Shown one piece after another: positions 1-10,100 of a DNA stretch of 64,000 bases. How positions within the stretch are numbered: the stretch's first letter is position 1; each line of letters begins with the position of its first letter. A program made the translations under genes and the position numbers. The DNA is taken from NCBI RefSeq assembly GCF_002915575.1, contig NZ_PQGD01000006.1, positions 62,001 through 126,000 on the forward strand. The letters are read 5' to 3'. The notes below the pieces were generated by a model. That model did not search any database and was not told the origin of the DNA. It was given only the letters and a program-made list of their open reading frames with translations. Source of the DNA: Superficieibacter electus (GTDB lineage Bacteria > Pseudomonadota > Gammaproteobacteria > Enterobacterales > Enterobacteriaceae).

Positions 1-480
1 AACGCGTATACCCTTCGCATCCGGCGGTGCCAGCGGCGGCGAATCCAGCAACTGATAAGTTTCAGGCTCACTGCCCTTACTGCCCGGCTGAAGTTCAATA
101 TAGGCTCCCGAAAGCAGGGTTCCCAGGCCGCTAATGCCTTCGCGATCCACCTGCGGTTTTACCACCCAAAAAACGGAATCTTTATGCAGCAATTTTTCCA
201 TTCCGGCATTCAGACGCGCTTTGATTTCCACGTGAGTCAAATCATCGGTCAGCGTGGCGCTTTCGACCACACCCACGTTAACACTGCGGCTTTTGATGGT
301 GGTTTTCCCGCCTTCAATACCTTCCGCATTAGTGGTAATAAGCGTCACCATTGGTCCCTGATGACTGTAGTGATAAAACAGTATCCACGCGCCAATAAGC
401 GCGGTGACAATGGGGAATATCCAGACCGGGGACCAGTTTTTCACTTTCTTAACCTGGGCCTCACCCTTTTTCGTTTCCAT
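1..480 (-). CDS. pqiB: PqiB, intermembrane transport MCE protein (partial, N-terminal 160 codons)
   Basis: The gene runs off the left edge; 160 codons are visible of the roughly 546 known for the family. PqiB is an inner-membrane-anchored MCE protein that forms a periplasmic tunnel for lipid transport between the membranes. The visible part has a short basic cytoplasmic start (METKKGEAQVKKVKN), one membrane helix (WSPVWIFPIVTALIGAWIL) and the start of the first MCE domain, including the GLGTLLSGAYIELQPG stretch typical of MCE/MlaD repeats. It starts one base after the pqiA stop, so the two are co-transcribed and probably translationally coupled. The match to E. coli PqiB is nearly residue for residue by recall. 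Confidence 0.96.
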   Translation of the reverse strand, partial: METKKGEAQVKKVKNWSPVWIFPIVTALIGAWILFYHYSHQGPMVTLITTNAEGIEGGKTTIKSRSVNVGVVESATLTDDLTHVEIKARLNAGMEKLLHKDSVFWVVKPQVDREGISGLGTLLSGAYIELQPGSKGSEPETYQLLDSPPLAPPDAKGIRV

Positions 481-481
481 G

Positions 482-1738
482 TTATAACGATTCCTCATGG
501 CTGCTTTCCGGCTCCCGATCCCATGACAAACGCGGATCGAAGATCATTGCCGAGAACATGGTCATTATCACCACCAGCGCAAACATGAGCGCGCCCATAG
601 CAGGATAAATATTCATAAGTCCCCCCATGCGCACCAGCGCTGAAAGGACTGCAATAACAAACACATCAATCATCGACCAGCGGCCGACAAACTCTACCAC
701 TTCATAAATGAGGTGCATTCTCTCCCGGTCGCGCTGCCCGTGCCCTTTAGCATCCCAGCACAGCCAGGCAATGGCGATCATCTTCAGCGTCGGCACCATA
801 ATGCTGGCAATAAAGATCACCCCCGCGACCGGGTACGATCCTTCACTCCACAGTAAAATCACCCCCGCCAGGATGGTGGAAGGCATTTTATCGCCCAGCA
901 GATCCGTAATCATGATCGGCAGGATATTCGCCGGGAGATAAAGAAGGATCGACGTCACCAACAGTGCCATCGTCCATTGCAAGCTATTCTTACGCCGCAC
1001 GTGTCCATGTGTATGGCAACGTGGGCACACTTTTTGATCGGCAGGAAGGATCGCCGTACAGCATGGGCAAGAGCGCAGCCCCTGGCGAATCCCCGTCACA
1101 CCGGGAGTCAAAGGCTGCGTAATCGCCGGCATTGCCTCAATGTCATCCCACAACCAGCGGCGGTCAACGCACTGAAACGCACGTAGTTGAAGGATACAAA
1201 AAAGGCACCACGGGATAAAGCTGCTGCCAATGCCAATGTCACCGTAGGCCATCAGCTTAACGAAACTCACCAGTACGCCGGCGAGAAAAATCTCTGCCAT
1301 TCCCCAGCTTTTAAGCTGAAAGAGGACACGAGCAAGCACGCGCTTTAGCAATTCCGGCATTTCAAGTCGGTTTACCAGCAATAAAATGGTCACCAGGCAA
1401 AACGCAGGCACCAGCTGGACGAAGACGATAAAAAACGTCCCCAGACTGGCATAATCCTCGGAGAACATTACGCGCGGGATTTCCAGCAGCGTCACTTCGC
1501 TTCTGACACCCGCGACATTCATATTGACGAAGGGAAACAGGTTTGACAGCAGCAGCATAAACAGCGCCACCAGCGCATAGGCTGTCGGACGCTGTCTGGG
1601 CGCAAACCATTCGGTCGTCAGGGTCGTTTCACAACGTGGGCACGTTGCTTTATGACCATGTTCCAGCGGCGGCAGCGCCACCAGCAAATCACACTGTGGG
1701 CACAGTATGTGCCGCGCAGCATGATGGCTATCACACAT
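482..1738 (-). CDS. pqiA: PqiA, inner-membrane protein of the Pqi lipid transport system
   Basis: This 418-residue protein (E. coli 417) is the integral-membrane partner of PqiB. The operon is known to be paraquat-inducible and SoxRS-controlled in E. coli. Two cytoplasmic zinc-ribbon-like CxxC pairs are visible, one near the N-terminus (CPQC and CPRC, residues about 14-37) and one mid-protein (CPCC and CPRC). Each is followed by a block of hydrophobic helices, giving two repeated PqiA domains. It lies 14 bases after the uup stop and one base before pqiB, so uup-pqiA-pqiB reads as one run. Internal pqi promoters would lie inside uup and I did not locate them. Confidence 0.97.
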   Translation of the reverse strand: MCDSHHAARHILCPQCDLLVALPPLEHGHKATCPRCETTLTTEWFAPRQRPTAYALVALFMLLLSNLFPFVNMNVAGVRSEVTLLEIPRVMFSEDYASLGTFFIVFVQLVPAFCLVTILLLVNRLEMPELLKRVLARVLFQLKSWGMAEIFLAGVLVSFVKLMAYGDIGIGSSFIPWCLFCILQLRAFQCVDRRWLWDDIEAMPAITQPLTPGVTGIRQGLRSCPCCTAILPADQKVCPRCHTHGHVRRKNSLQWTMALLVTSILLYLPANILPIMITDLLGDKMPSTILAGVILLWSEGSYPVAGVIFIASIMVPTLKMIAIAWLCWDAKGHGQRDRERMHLIYEVVEFVGRWSMIDVFVIAVLSALVRMGGLMNIYPAMGALMFALVVIMTMFSAMIFDPRLSWDREPESSHEESL

Positions 1739-1752
1739 ACTCGCTCCTCGGG

Positions 1753-3666
1753 TTATGCGCCGTTTTTGAGCGCTTCCAGGTATTCCCAGCGCTCAAACGC
1801 CTCTTCCAGCGCCTGCTCAGCAGCGGCCATATCGGCCAGCACTTTTTGTGTATGGTCGTGTGGCTGACTAAAGAACGCCGCATCAGCGACCTGAGCCTGA
1901 AGTGATTCGAGATCGGCCTCAAGCAGCTCCAGCTTCTGCGGTAGCTGTTCCAGTTCACGTTGTAGGTTATAGCTTAACTTTGCACCACCGCGCTTAACAT
2001 TTTCCGCTTTTGTCGCGACGGGCTCCGCGATTTTACTAGTGGTAAGCGTTTTTTGTGCCTGAGAATGCGACTGCGACTGTTGACCACGCGCGTCATGATA
2101 TCCACCGACATAGCAACCAATCTTGCCATTGCCTTCGAAAATCCAGCATTCGGTGACGGTATTATCAACAAACTGACGATCGTGGCTGACCAGTAGGACC
2201 GTACCCTGATAGCCATCGATAAGCTCTTCCAGCAGTTCCAGCGTTTCAACATCAAGATCGTTAGTCGGTTCGTCGAGAATCAGAAGATTGCTGGGTTTGA
2301 GGAACAGTCGCGCCAGTAGCAGGCGGTTACGCTCTCCGCCAGAAAGTGCCCGCACTGGCGTCATCGCCCGTTTCGGATGGAATAAAAAGTCCTGCAGGTA
2401 GCCCAGCACGTGACGAGGTTTACCATTGACCATCACTTCCTGCTTGCCTTCCGCCAGGTTATCCATCACCGTTTTATCCGGATCGAGTTCCGCCCGGTGC
2501 TGATCGAAGTAGGCTACCTCAAGCTTAGTCCCGACGTGAATGCGTCCGCTGTCCGCCTTAAGCTGACCGAGCATCAGTTTTAACAATGTGGTTTTGCCAC
2601 AGCCGTTGGGACCAATCAGCGCAATTTTGTCCCCGCGCTGCACCTGGGCGGAAAAATCCCTTACCAGAGCCTTGCCATCAACCTGATAATTAGCGTTTTC
2701 AATTTCGAAAACAATTTTTCCTGAACGCGTCGCCTCTTCCACCTGCATCTTCGCACTGCCCATCACTTCACGGCGTGCGCTGCGCTCGTTTCGCATGGCT
2801 TTTAATGCCCGTACGCGCCCTTCATTACGGGTGCGACGCGCTTTGATCCCTTGCCTGATCCACACTTCTTCCTGTGCCAGTTTGCGATCAAACTCCGCGT
2901 TTTGCAGTTCTTCCACACGCAGCGCTTCTTCTTTCTCCAGCAGATATTGATCGTAATTGCCAGGATACGTCACCAGCTTGCCGCGATCGAGATCGACAAT
3001 GCGCGTCGCCATATTGCGAATGAATGAGCGGTCATGCGAGATAAAAATAATCGTACCGTTAAAGGATTTCAGGAAACCTTCCAGCCAGTCGATCGTTTCA
3101 ATATCCAGGTGGTTAGTAGGTTCATCGAGCAGCAGAATGCGCGGCCCGCTGACCAGTGCACGGCCCAGCGCAGCTTTACGTAGCCAGCCGCCGGAGAGTG
3201 ATGCCAGCTCGGTGTCTGGCTCCAGCCCCAACTGCGCCAGCACTTCATTGATACGGTTTTCCAGCTGCCACAGCCCGTGGTGATCCAGTTGCTCCTGCAC
3301 CTTTGCCAGTTCCTGCAGGTTTTTATCACTGGGATCGGTCATCACCAGATGTGAGATGTCATGATAGCGTTTGAGATAGGTGGCTTGCTCTTCAATGCCT
3401 TCCGCCACAAAATCATATACGCTGCCCTGCACGTTGCGCGGCGGGTCTTGCTGCAGTCGGGCGATAACCAAATCCTGTTCATACACAATGCGGCCGTCAT
3501 CCAGCCCCTGCTCGCGGTTAAGGATCTTCATAAGGGTTGATTTGCCTGCGCCGTTACGGCCGACCAGACACACCCGTTCGTTATCTTCGATATGCAGTTC
3601 TGCGTTATCCAGCAGCGGCGAGTCGCTAAACGACAGCCAGGCACCGTGCATACTGATTAATGACAT
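1753..3666 (-). CDS. uup: Uup, ABC-F family ATPase
   Basis: The protein has 637 residues (E. coli 635). It is a soluble ABC-F ATPase with two nucleotide-binding domains and no membrane segments. The first Walker A is GRNGAGKST (residues 36-44), with signature LSGGWLRKA and Walker B LLLDEPTNHLD. The second has GPNGCGKTT, LSGGERNRL and LILDEPTNDLD. A charged linker lies between the domains, and a C-terminal coiled coil of about 80 residues, the known DNA-binding part, ends the protein. Uup is linked to suppression of precise transposon excision and to ribosome or DNA-intermediate handling. It starts 12 bases after the rlmL stop. The linker before the coiled coil differs from E. coli, which is normal for that region. 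Confidence 0.97.
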   Translation of the reverse strand: MSLISMHGAWLSFSDSPLLDNAELHIEDNERVCLVGRNGAGKSTLMKILNREQGLDDGRIVYEQDLVIARLQQDPPRNVQGSVYDFVAEGIEEQATYLKRYHDISHLVMTDPSDKNLQELAKVQEQLDHHGLWQLENRINEVLAQLGLEPDTELASLSGGWLRKAALGRALVSGPRILLLDEPTNHLDIETIDWLEGFLKSFNGTIIFISHDRSFIRNMATRIVDLDRGKLVTYPGNYDQYLLEKEEALRVEELQNAEFDRKLAQEEVWIRQGIKARRTRNEGRVRALKAMRNERSARREVMGSAKMQVEEATRSGKIVFEIENANYQVDGKALVRDFSAQVQRGDKIALIGPNGCGKTTLLKLMLGQLKADSGRIHVGTKLEVAYFDQHRAELDPDKTVMDNLAEGKQEVMVNGKPRHVLGYLQDFLFHPKRAMTPVRALSGGERNRLLLARLFLKPSNLLILDEPTNDLDVETLELLEELIDGYQGTVLLVSHDRQFVDNTVTECWIFEGNGKIGCYVGGYHDARGQQSQSHSQAQKTLTTSKIAEPVATKAENVKRGGAKLSYNLQRELEQLPQKLELLEADLESLQAQVADAAFFSQPHDHTQKVLADMAAAEQALEEAFERWEYLEALKNGA

Positions 3667-3678
3667 TTACTTTTCCTT

Positions 3679-5787
3679 TCAGGCGGCGGTAATCAGCCAG
3701 CAGTTGTGGATCTGACGATTGCGGGCAAAGTCCTGCGACAGCGTTTTTTGCGTAATCTCTTGTGCTTTCAGTCCCAGCTCAGCCAGCCCGTCGTTATCCA
3801 TGCGGAAACCGCGTTTGTTGTTAGAGAACATGATGGTGCCGCCTTTACGCAGCAGGCGTTTGAGATCGCGCATCAGGCGCAGGTGATCGCGCTGCACGTC
3901 AAAGGTGTCTTCCATACGTTTAGAGTTGGAAAACGTTGGCGGATCGATGAAGATCAAATCGAACTGTTCATCGGTTTCTGCCAGCCATCCCAGCACATCA
4001 GCTTGCATCAGGCGATGCTGGCGTCCGGTCAGCCCGTTAAGGCGCAGGTTACGCTCCGCCCATTCCAGATAGGTGCGTGACATATCAACTGTCGTCGTGG
4101 AGCGAGCGCCTCCCAGCCCGGCATGCACGCTGGCGCTGCCGGTATAAGAGAAGAGGTTGAGAAAATCTTTCCCTTTGCTCATCTGCCCCAGCATCCGGCG
4201 AGCAATACGATGATCGAGGAACAGACCGGTATCAAGGTAATCAGTCAGGTTCACCCACAGCCTGGCGTTATACTCGCTGACTTCAATGAAATCCCCCTTC
4301 TCGCTCAACTTTTGGTACTGATTTTTGCCTTTTTGCCGTTCACGGGTTTTCAGAATCAGCTTGTTAGGAGCCATACTAAGCACGGAAATCGTCGCGGCGA
4401 TAATATCAAACAAACGCTGCCGGGCTTTATGCTCATCGATGGTTTTCGGTGGCGCATACTCCTGAATGACCACCCACTCGGCATAGCGATCCACGGCTAC
4501 GTTATATTCCGGCAAATCGGCATCATACAGGCGGTAACATTCAATCCCTTCCTGTTGCGCCCATTTTTCCAGTTTCTTCAGGTTCTTACGCAAACGGTTA
4601 GCATAATCTTCCGCTACCGTTGCTGGTTTGCTGTCTGCCGTAGTCTCGGCAAGTTGATAGTTTTTCTGCACGCAGTCCAGCGGGCCATTTTTGGCTTTAA
4701 ACTGGCGGTCAGCACGTAACTGCAGGCAGTTAAGCAGGTCCGGTGAGGCGCTGAACATCGACAGATTCCAGCCGCCGAACTGGTTTTTCATAATTCGACC
4801 CAGCAGACTATGCAGGGCGATCAGCGCCGGTTCGCTTTCCAGACGCTCACCGTAAGGTGGGTTGCTGATAACCGTTCCGTAAGGCCCTTTGGGTAGCGGA
4901 TTCGTGAGCTGCGCGACGTCTTTGACTTCAAAGGTAATCAGTTCGCCGATGCCGGCGCGGCGCGCATTACTGCGTGCACGCTCAATCACCCTGCCATCAA
5001 CATCAGAGCCATAAAAGTGCGAGCTGTATTCCGCCAGGCCCTGACGGGCGCGAGTCTGCGCCTCGGCTTTCACCTCTTTCCACAGCGCCTCGTCATGCTG
5101 TGCCCAGCCGCCAAAGCCCCAGTGTCCACGATGCAGGCCTGGTGCGCGATCGGTGGCGAACATCGCCGCTTCAATCAGTAGTGTACCGGAGCCGCACATC
5201 GGATCGAGTAACGGCGTACCCGGTTGCCAGCCTGAACGCATTACAATAGCGGCGGCCAGGTTTTCTTTAATCGGGGCGATACCGGTGCGATCGCGATAAC
5301 CGCGCAGATGCAGACCTTCTCCACTCAGATCGAGAGAAATGTGTGCCGTTTCTTTATTCAGCCAGACATTAATCCGCAAATCCGGAGACTCGCGGTCGAC
5401 ATTCGGGCGCGGCAGATTTTTACGCGTAAACGCATCAACAATGGCATCTTTCACCTTCAACGCGCCATACTGGCTATTACGAATGCTGTCGTTAAGCCCG
5501 CTAAAGTGAACGGCAAAGGTCGCCTCAGGATTAAATATCTCCGTCCACCTGATTGCCTGAACACCAAGGTAGAGGTCGAGATCGCTGTAAACGCTGCATT
5601 CTCCAAGCGGCATCATGATGCGCGATGCCAGACGACTCCACATCAGGCTTTGATATAAGAGCCGGGCGTCCCCTTCAAAATGGACACCGCCCTGGACCAG
5701 CTGGCAGTTCAGCGCACCAAGCCCTTCCAGTTCAGTTTTTAACAGCTCTTCCAGCCCGCGGGCCGTACTGGCAAACAGAGAATTCAT
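3679..5787 (-). CDS. rlmL: RlmKL, bifunctional 23S rRNA G2069 N7 / G2445 N2 methyltransferase
   Basis: This 702-residue fusion matches the E. coli length. The N-terminal half has a THUMP RNA-binding region and an N2-guanine methyltransferase domain with the SAM loop [15 protein letters not shown] and the catalytic-type motif SNPPYGERL. The C-terminal half (from about residue 450) is the RlmK N7-methyltransferase, with the SAM motif [15 protein letters not shown] and [11 protein letters not shown]. Both modify G residues in the peptidyl-transferase region of 23S rRNA. It is divergent from ycbX, with about 100 bases between the starts, and is followed closely by uup. Confidence 0.97.
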   Translation of the reverse strand: MNSLFASTARGLEELLKTELEGLGALNCQLVQGGVHFEGDARLLYQSLMWSRLASRIMMPLGECSVYSDLDLYLGVQAIRWTEIFNPEATFAVHFSGLNDSIRNSQYGALKVKDAIVDAFTRKNLPRPNVDRESPDLRINVWLNKETAHISLDLSGEGLHLRGYRDRTGIAPIKENLAAAIVMRSGWQPGTPLLDPMCGSGTLLIEAAMFATDRAPGLHRGHWGFGGWAQHDEALWKEVKAEAQTRARQGLAEYSSHFYGSDVDGRVIERARSNARRAGIGELITFEVKDVAQLTNPLPKGPYGTVISNPPYGERLESEPALIALHSLLGRIMKNQFGGWNLSMFSASPDLLNCLQLRADRQFKAKNGPLDCVQKNYQLAETTADSKPATVAEDYANRLRKNLKKLEKWAQQEGIECYRLYDADLPEYNVAVDRYAEWVVIQEYAPPKTIDEHKARQRLFDIIAATISVLSMAPNKLILKTRERQKGKNQYQKLSEKGDFIEVSEYNARLWVNLTDYLDTGLFLDHRIARRMLGQMSKGKDFLNLFSYTGSASVHAGLGGARSTTTVDMSRTYLEWAERNLRLNGLTGRQHRLMQADVLGWLAETDEQFDLIFIDPPTFSNSKRMEDTFDVQRDHLRLMRDLKRLLRKGGTIMFSNNKRGFRMDNDGLAELGLKAQEITQKTLSQDFARNRQIHNCWLITAA

Positions 5788-5887
5788 ATCGTCACTTTTA
5801 CTCTAATAAAATTGTTGCGCATTATAGCCAATCTCAACGCTATGTCATAAAGTTGAGGGCTTATTTTCATGCATAAGGGACAAGGTT

Positions 5888-6994
5888 GTGGCCACGTTAT
5901 CCAGACTTTTTATTCATCCGGTTAAATCCATGCGCGGCATTGGACTGACGCATGCACTGGCGGATACCAGCGGCCTGGCCTTTGACCGGATCTTTATGAT
6001 CGCTGAGCCAGATGGTACCTTTATTACTGCCCGTCAATTCCCGCAGATGGTTCGCTTCACGCCTGCGCCTGTACATGACGGGCTCCATCTTACCGCACCG
6101 GATGGCAGTAGCGCGCTGGTACGCTTTTGCGATTTTGCCCCCCAGGGCGAACCCACTGAAGTGTGGGGCAATCATTTTACCGCACTCGTTGCTCCCGGGG
6201 AAATTAACCGTTGGCTGTCCACTTTTTTCGCGCGTGATGTCCAATTACGCTGGGTAGGGCCGGAGTTGACAAGGCGCGTGAAGCGTTTTGAAGCGGTGCC
6301 TCTCTCTTTCGCAGATGGCTTCCCTTATCTTTTGACCTGTGAATCCTCGCTGCGTGATGTGCAAAACCGTTGCCGCGCAGGGGTCAAAATGGAGCAGTTC
6401 CGTCCTAATCTTGTCGTTGCCGGTACGCAACCCTGGGAAGAGGATACCTGGAAAACGATCCGCATAGGCGATGTAGTCTTTGATGTGGTGAAGCCCTGTA
6501 GCCGCTGCGTATTAACTACTGTCAGCCCCGAGCGAGGACAAAAACATCCCTCCGGCGAACCGCTTGCCACCTTACAGACATTTCGTACGGCGGACAACGG
6601 CGACGTCGATTTTGGCCAGAATCTGATTGCCCGCAACAGCGGTGTTATTCGGGTTGGCGATGAGGTCACCGTTCTGGCTACCGGTCCTGCCAGACCTTAT
6701 GGTGCGGGAGATATCATCGAAAACGTTACGCCTGAGCGCCAGGACGACGCGGAAGTCACTATCGACTGGCAGGGACAAACGTTTAGCGGCAATAATCAGC
6801 AGATTTTACTTGAGCAACTGGAACAGCAGGGAATTCGTGTGCCCTACTCATGCCGCGCAGGCCTTTGTGGTAGCTGCCGTATTCGCTTGATTGAAGGAGA
6901 AGTGAGCGAGTTGCGAAAAGGGGCTATTGCGCAGGACGGAACCATCCTGTGCTGTAGTTGCGTGCCAAAAACATCGTTACGCCTACAAGATTAA
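5888..6994 (+). CDS. ycbX: YcbX, MOSC-domain / 2Fe-2S ferredoxin protein (N-hydroxylated base reduction)
   Basis: The 368-residue protein has an N-terminal MOSC_N beta-barrel domain, a MOSC domain with the molybdenum-cofactor cysteine in VKPCSRC, and a C-terminal 2Fe-2S ferredoxin domain (CRAGLCGSC with a downstream CC). E. coli YcbX detoxifies N-hydroxylated bases such as 6-hydroxylaminopurine using molybdenum cofactor and CysJ. The start codon is GTG, preceded by an AAGG-type ribosome site; the protein from there begins like E. coli YcbX ([17 protein letters not shown]). Its stop overlaps the end of the convergent zapC by 4 bases. Confidence 0.96.
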   Translation: MATLSRLFIHPVKSMRGIGLTHALADTSGLAFDRIFMIAEPDGTFITARQFPQMVRFTPAPVHDGLHLTAPDGSSALVRFCDFAPQGEPTEVWGNHFTALVAPGEINRWLSTFFARDVQLRWVGPELTRRVKRFEAVPLSFADGFPYLLTCESSLRDVQNRCRAGVKMEQFRPNLVVAGTQPWEEDTWKTIRIGDVVFDVVKPCSRCVLTTVSPERGQKHPSGEPLATLQTFRTADNGDVDFGQNLIARNSGVIRVGDEVTVLATGPARPYGAGDIIENVTPERQDDAEVTIDWQGQTFSGNNQQILLEQLEQQGIRVPYSCRAGLCGSCRIRLIEGEVSELRKGAIAQDGTILCCSCVPKTSLRLQD

Positions 6995-7530
6995 ACGGCA
7001 TGCTCCAGGTAGCGGGTGAGGCAGTCGGGCTGACGGAGCCGATCGTTCATCACTTTAATTGCGTCACCTAACTGCATCGTACGCCCGGCAACCATCACGC
7101 CGGGCTGAGCAATCAGGCACAGCGTGGCATTATCACCAGGTTCCACCACCAGCAAATTAATCTCTTCGTGCGAGTCGCTAAGCCAGACGCAGGCAGCGTC
7201 TCCCATTGCAGGCGTCCAGAGAGAGGCATGCGCCGTAAAGTGCCAGCTTTTCGGCATTTGCGGTTTCAGAAAGCGAATAGCCACCAGCGCATTAAGCACC
7301 AGCTCAGCACGCTGTTCTTTATTGAGTTCGAGGTCGCGACATTTTTCTTCAAACGAGAAATAAAGTGCCGCATCATCCACACAAAATCCTGAAGATTCAA
7401 AGGCATCCGGCGTCAGCATCCGTCGGGCGAAACGAGAGCGAAATAGCATGCCGTTCGCTAAATCGAGCATCATTCGATCATGCTCATCGTCGAAATACCA
7501 GCGCCAGTTATCGTCGGGTTTAATTCGCAT
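6991..7530 (-). CDS. zapC: ZapC, FtsZ-associated cell division protein
   Basis: The protein has 179 residues (E. coli 180). ZapC binds FtsZ and promotes lateral bundling of protofilaments at the Z-ring. It is cytoplasmic and has no membrane segment. The N-terminus [18 protein letters not shown] is strongly conserved; the C-terminal tail ([14 protein letters not shown]) is divergent. It is convergent with ycbX with a 4-base overlap, and pyrD lies upstream on the same strand, separated by the pyrD terminator. It therefore probably has its own promoter in the AT-rich 110 bases upstream. Confidence 0.95.
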   Translation of the reverse strand: MRIKPDDNWRWYFDDEHDRMMLDLANGMLFRSRFARRMLTPDAFESSGFCVDDAALYFSFEEKCRDLELNKEQRAELVLNALVAIRFLKPQMPKSWHFTAHASLWTPAMGDAACVWLSDSHEEINLLVVEPGDNATLCLIAQPGVMVAGRTMQLGDAIKVMNDRLRQPDCLTRYLEHAV

Positions 7531-7639
7531 TATGTTCCTGTCCCCTTCAGTTTTTCATTTCGGCATCATCCTTTGCCGCTTCGCTTGTCGCCCTAAAAAT
7601 AAAAGACCAGAACGTTTAAATAAGCAACAAGAAGGGAAT

Positions 7640-7672
7640 ATAAAACAACCAGGGCTGAAAATAAAGCCCTGG
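7640..7672 (-). terminator. Rho-independent terminator of pyrD
   Basis: On the minus strand an 8-bp perfect stem (CCAGGGCT pairing with AGCCCTGG) has an 8-base loop and is followed by the T-rich run TTGTTTTATATT. It begins about 20 bases after the pyrD stop. Confidence 0.8.
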
Positions 7673-7691
7673 CAGGTCACAAAATACGAGA

Positions 7692-8702
7692 TTAAAGGTG
7701 AGAAATGATGTCTTTAATCAATGGCGGACCTTTAAAAATAAATCCGGAGTAGATTTGCACCAATGAAGCCCCGGCCGCCATCTTCTCGCGAGCGGCAATC
7801 ACCGAGTCAATACCGCCTACGCCAATAATGGGTAATTGCCCTTTTAATTCCCGAGCCAGCATACGGATAATTTCAGTGCTTTTTAGTTGTAGTGGACGAC
7901 CGCTTAAGCCACCGCTTTCATCACAATTTTTCATGCCCTGAACCAGTGACCGGTCTAATGTCGTATTGGTGGCAATTACACCATCAATATTATGGCGTAA
8001 CAAACTATCTGCGACCTGGATCAACTCTTCGACAGAAAGATCCGGGGCGATCTTCACCGCGACTGGAACATATTTGTGATGTTTTACCTGGAGTTCATTT
8101 TGCTTATTTTTAATTGCGCTTAATAAATCATCCAGCGCTTCGCCATATTGTAGTGTCCGCAGACCGGGAGTATTTGGCGAGGAAATGTTAATCGCAATAT
8201 AGCCAGCGTAGGCATAGACTTTTTCCATACAAATCAGGTAGTCATCTTTGCCATTCTCTACGGGCGTATCTTTATTTTTGCCGATATTAATCCCCAGTAC
8301 ACCATCGAAATGCGCTTTTTTGACGTTTTCGACCAGATTATCAACGCCAAGATTATTAAAGCCCATGCGGTTAATCAGCCCCTCAGCATCTACCAGCCGA
8401 AAGATCCGGGGTTTATCGTTACCCGGCTGGGGGCGAGGCGTAACCGTACCGATTTCAATCGACCCGAAGCCCATCGCCCCCAGCGCGTCAATGCATTCAC
8501 CATTTTTATCCAGCCCTGCGGCCAGACCAAGCGGATTTTTAAACGTCAGTCCCATGCACGTGACAGGTTTAGGTGGCACCTTCTGGCGGACCAGCGCTTC
8601 AAATGGCGTTCCTGAAATGCGGCGTAATTGCTGAAAAGTAAATTCATGAGCGCGCTCTGGATCGAGTTGAAAAAGCGCTTTACGAACGAAGGGATAATAC
8701 AT
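7692..8702 (-). CDS. pyrD: Dihydroorotate dehydrogenase (quinone), class 2
   Basis: This membrane-associated FMN enzyme oxidises dihydroorotate to orotate and passes electrons to quinone in pyrimidine synthesis. An upstream in-frame ATG would add nine residues, but the start at 8702 ([10 protein letters not shown]) gives the 336-residue length and N-terminus of the E. coli enzyme and has the ribosome site GGAGAGG just upstream. The N-terminal amphipathic helices are present ([17 protein letters not shown]). The active-site stretch [14 protein letters not shown] carries the catalytic serine of class 2 enzymes, and the FMN phosphate region GVGGIDS follows. A leader hairpin and PurR box upstream match its known control. 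Confidence 0.98.
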   Translation of the reverse strand: MYYPFVRKALFQLDPERAHEFTFQQLRRISGTPFEALVRQKVPPKPVTCMGLTFKNPLGLAAGLDKNGECIDALGAMGFGSIEIGTVTPRPQPGNDKPRIFRLVDAEGLINRMGFNNLGVDNLVENVKKAHFDGVLGINIGKNKDTPVENGKDDYLICMEKVYAYAGYIAINISSPNTPGLRTLQYGEALDDLLSAIKNKQNELQVKHHKYVPVAVKIAPDLSVEELIQVADSLLRHNIDGVIATNTTLDRSLVQGMKNCDESGGLSGRPLQLKSTEIIRMLARELKGQLPIIGVGGIDSVIAAREKMAAGASLVQIYSGFIFKGPPLIKDIISHL

Positions 8703-8746
8703 GACCTCTCCTGGATTCCCGGTGTGCAAACCGGGGGCGTATTATG
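8703..8746 (-). promoter_or_regulatory. pyrD promoter -10 and CTP-sensing leader hairpin
   Basis: On the minus strand a -10 element CATAAT (8746-8741) is followed by a C-run start region ACGCCCCCGG. The transcript would then form a stem CCCGGT / ACCGGG (8735-8718) with a 6-base loop just before the ribosome site GGAGAGG. In E. coli and Salmonella, high CTP makes transcription start at C and form this hairpin, blocking translation; low CTP shifts the start to G downstream so the hairpin cannot form. The sequence elements needed for this switch are all present. Confidence 0.88.
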
Positions 8747-8798
8747 GGTGATATCCTTGAGAAAGGGAATTGACCTGTGGCAAAAAATGACCGTTTCT

Positions 8799-8814
8799 AC
8801 GCAAACGGTTTCGG
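8799..8814 (-). promoter_or_regulatory. PurR operator of pyrD
   Basis: The plus-strand sequence ACGCAAACGGTTTCGG is a good match to the PurR consensus ACGCAAACGTTTGCGT, with one half perfect. It lies about 55 bp upstream of the pyrD -10 element. pyrD is a known member of the PurR regulon. Confidence 0.8.
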
Positions 8815-8900
8815 CTATGGATGTGGGCCGGGCATTTTTCGTGAGAACAGCGCGTTAATGATCACCCTTCCCGGGTCAGCGTCCCCTTGTGCGAGTACCT

Positions 8901-10049
8901 TTATGCTCCGGGTAAAAGCGGATCGATCCGCTCATGTTGTTCCAGCACCGCCAGCGCCAGCCCGTTGGCCGGGTCGATGCGCTGCGCCATAAAATGTAGC
9001 CGGGTTCGCTGTACCGTAAAATCCAGTGCGCTTTGTGTGGCACTGTCACGTACGGCGGCAATAAACCCCTGATGATCGTTCCAGGGCCCATCAATCATAA
9101 TGTCCCCCGGGTTTAACAGCAGCATGATTTGTCCCAGCGCATGTCCCAGACGGTTGCCGGCACGGGTCATTAACGCATCCATGATGGCCGGGGCGCGTGT
9201 ACGGTTCTCCCAACGGAGATGGGGGGCTTTCTGTGCAAATTGTTGTTGAACAGCCGGCAGGCTGATCATGGTCTCCAGACATCCTTTTCGACCGCATGAG
9301 CAACGAGGTCCATTTGGATCGACGATTAAATGCCCTACCTCTCCTGCGGTCCAGCTGCTGCCAGTATAAATCTCCCCTTCTTTTACCAGCGCCCCGCCAA
9401 CCCCTTCACCAATACGTAAATAAAAACTGCTGCCGTTCGGATCGCATTTCATCTGCTGTACCGACAGCAGAGCAGCGGCCTTAACGTTGTTCATAATGAG
9501 CAGAGGGACGCAAACGTGCGGCTGCAGTGACGAAAGCAGGTCGGTTCCTTGCCAGCCGAGATGGGAAGAGTGATGCATCCATCCGCGCTGTGGATCGATA
9601 ATTCCCGGAAAGCCAAGCGCAATACCGATGAGCGCCGGATGGTCGCGAATCAGCCGCTGGCAATGTTCAGCGAGCTCAGCAAGCAACTGCTGCGGGTTTT
9701 CCGTGCTCGTTTGCCATGTTCGTTCTTCCAGTACCCGGGAAAATGCATCACATACCCGGACATGGACATGTTGCCGCTCAACCATGATCCCGGCGCTTAA
9801 ACGCCGCTCCGGGCGCAGCGCTATGCCAATCTTTCGCCTTCCTGCCATAGAGGACGAAAAGGGTGCACGCTCCTCCACGAGACCTGCAGCGATAAAATCA
9901 TCGACGATCAGCGAAACCGTGTTTTTGCTCAGTTTAAGTTGACGGGACAAATCCTGTCGGGAGGTTAACTGCTGCTGACGCAGGGCGGCAATCACTCGCT
10001 TTTCATTATTGATACGCAGGATCGCCGGCCCTTTCCCTGTTTCTTTCAT
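8901..10049 (-). CDS. ROK-family transcriptional repressor (NagC/Mlc-like), local regulator of the amino-sugar-like operon
   Basis: This 382-residue protein has an N-terminal winged helix-turn-helix (about residues 29-60) followed by a ROK fold. The ROK zinc motif is intact: GEVGH (236-240) with C250, C252 and C257 in CSCGRKGC. The kinase features are lost: the phosphate-binding DxGxT is absent and the usual ND catalytic pair is NN (187-188). It should be a sugar-responsive regulator, not a kinase. It is the last gene of the operon, 51 bases after the NagA-like gene, and probably controls it through the palindrome at 13596-13620. It is clearly not NagC or Mlc itself, whose E. coli loci are elsewhere. 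The effector is unknown; a phosphorylated or free amino sugar is likely. Confidence 0.85.
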   Translation of the reverse strand: MKETGKGPAILRINNEKRVIAALRQQQLTSRQDLSRQLKLSKNTVSLIVDDFIAAGLVEERAPFSSSMAGRRKIGIALRPERRLSAGIMVERQHVHVRVCDAFSRVLEERTWQTSTENPQQLLAELAEHCQRLIRDHPALIGIALGFPGIIDPQRGWMHHSSHLGWQGTDLLSSLQPHVCVPLLIMNNVKAAALLSVQQMKCDPNGSSFYLRIGEGVGGALVKEGEIYTGSSWTAGEVGHLIVDPNGPRCSCGRKGCLETMISLPAVQQQFAQKAPHLRWENRTRAPAIMDALMTRAGNRLGHALGQIMLLLNPGDIMIDGPWNDHQGFIAAVRDSATQSALDFTVQRTRLHFMAQRIDPANGLALAVLEQHERIDPLLPGA

Positions 10050-10100
10050 GACTGGACTCAGGTTGTTCGGTAGTGTTTCCAGTCTATCAGCCGCACCGCG

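Noticed and set aside
8777-8992. Small plus-strand ORFs upstream of pyrD
   Set aside because: They cover the PurR box and the end of the ROK gene and have no ribosome site or conserved product.
8901-10049. ROK gene as the missing sugar kinase of the operon
   Set aside because: It has an N-terminal HTH, lacks the ATP-binding DxGxT loop, and has NN in place of the catalytic ND.
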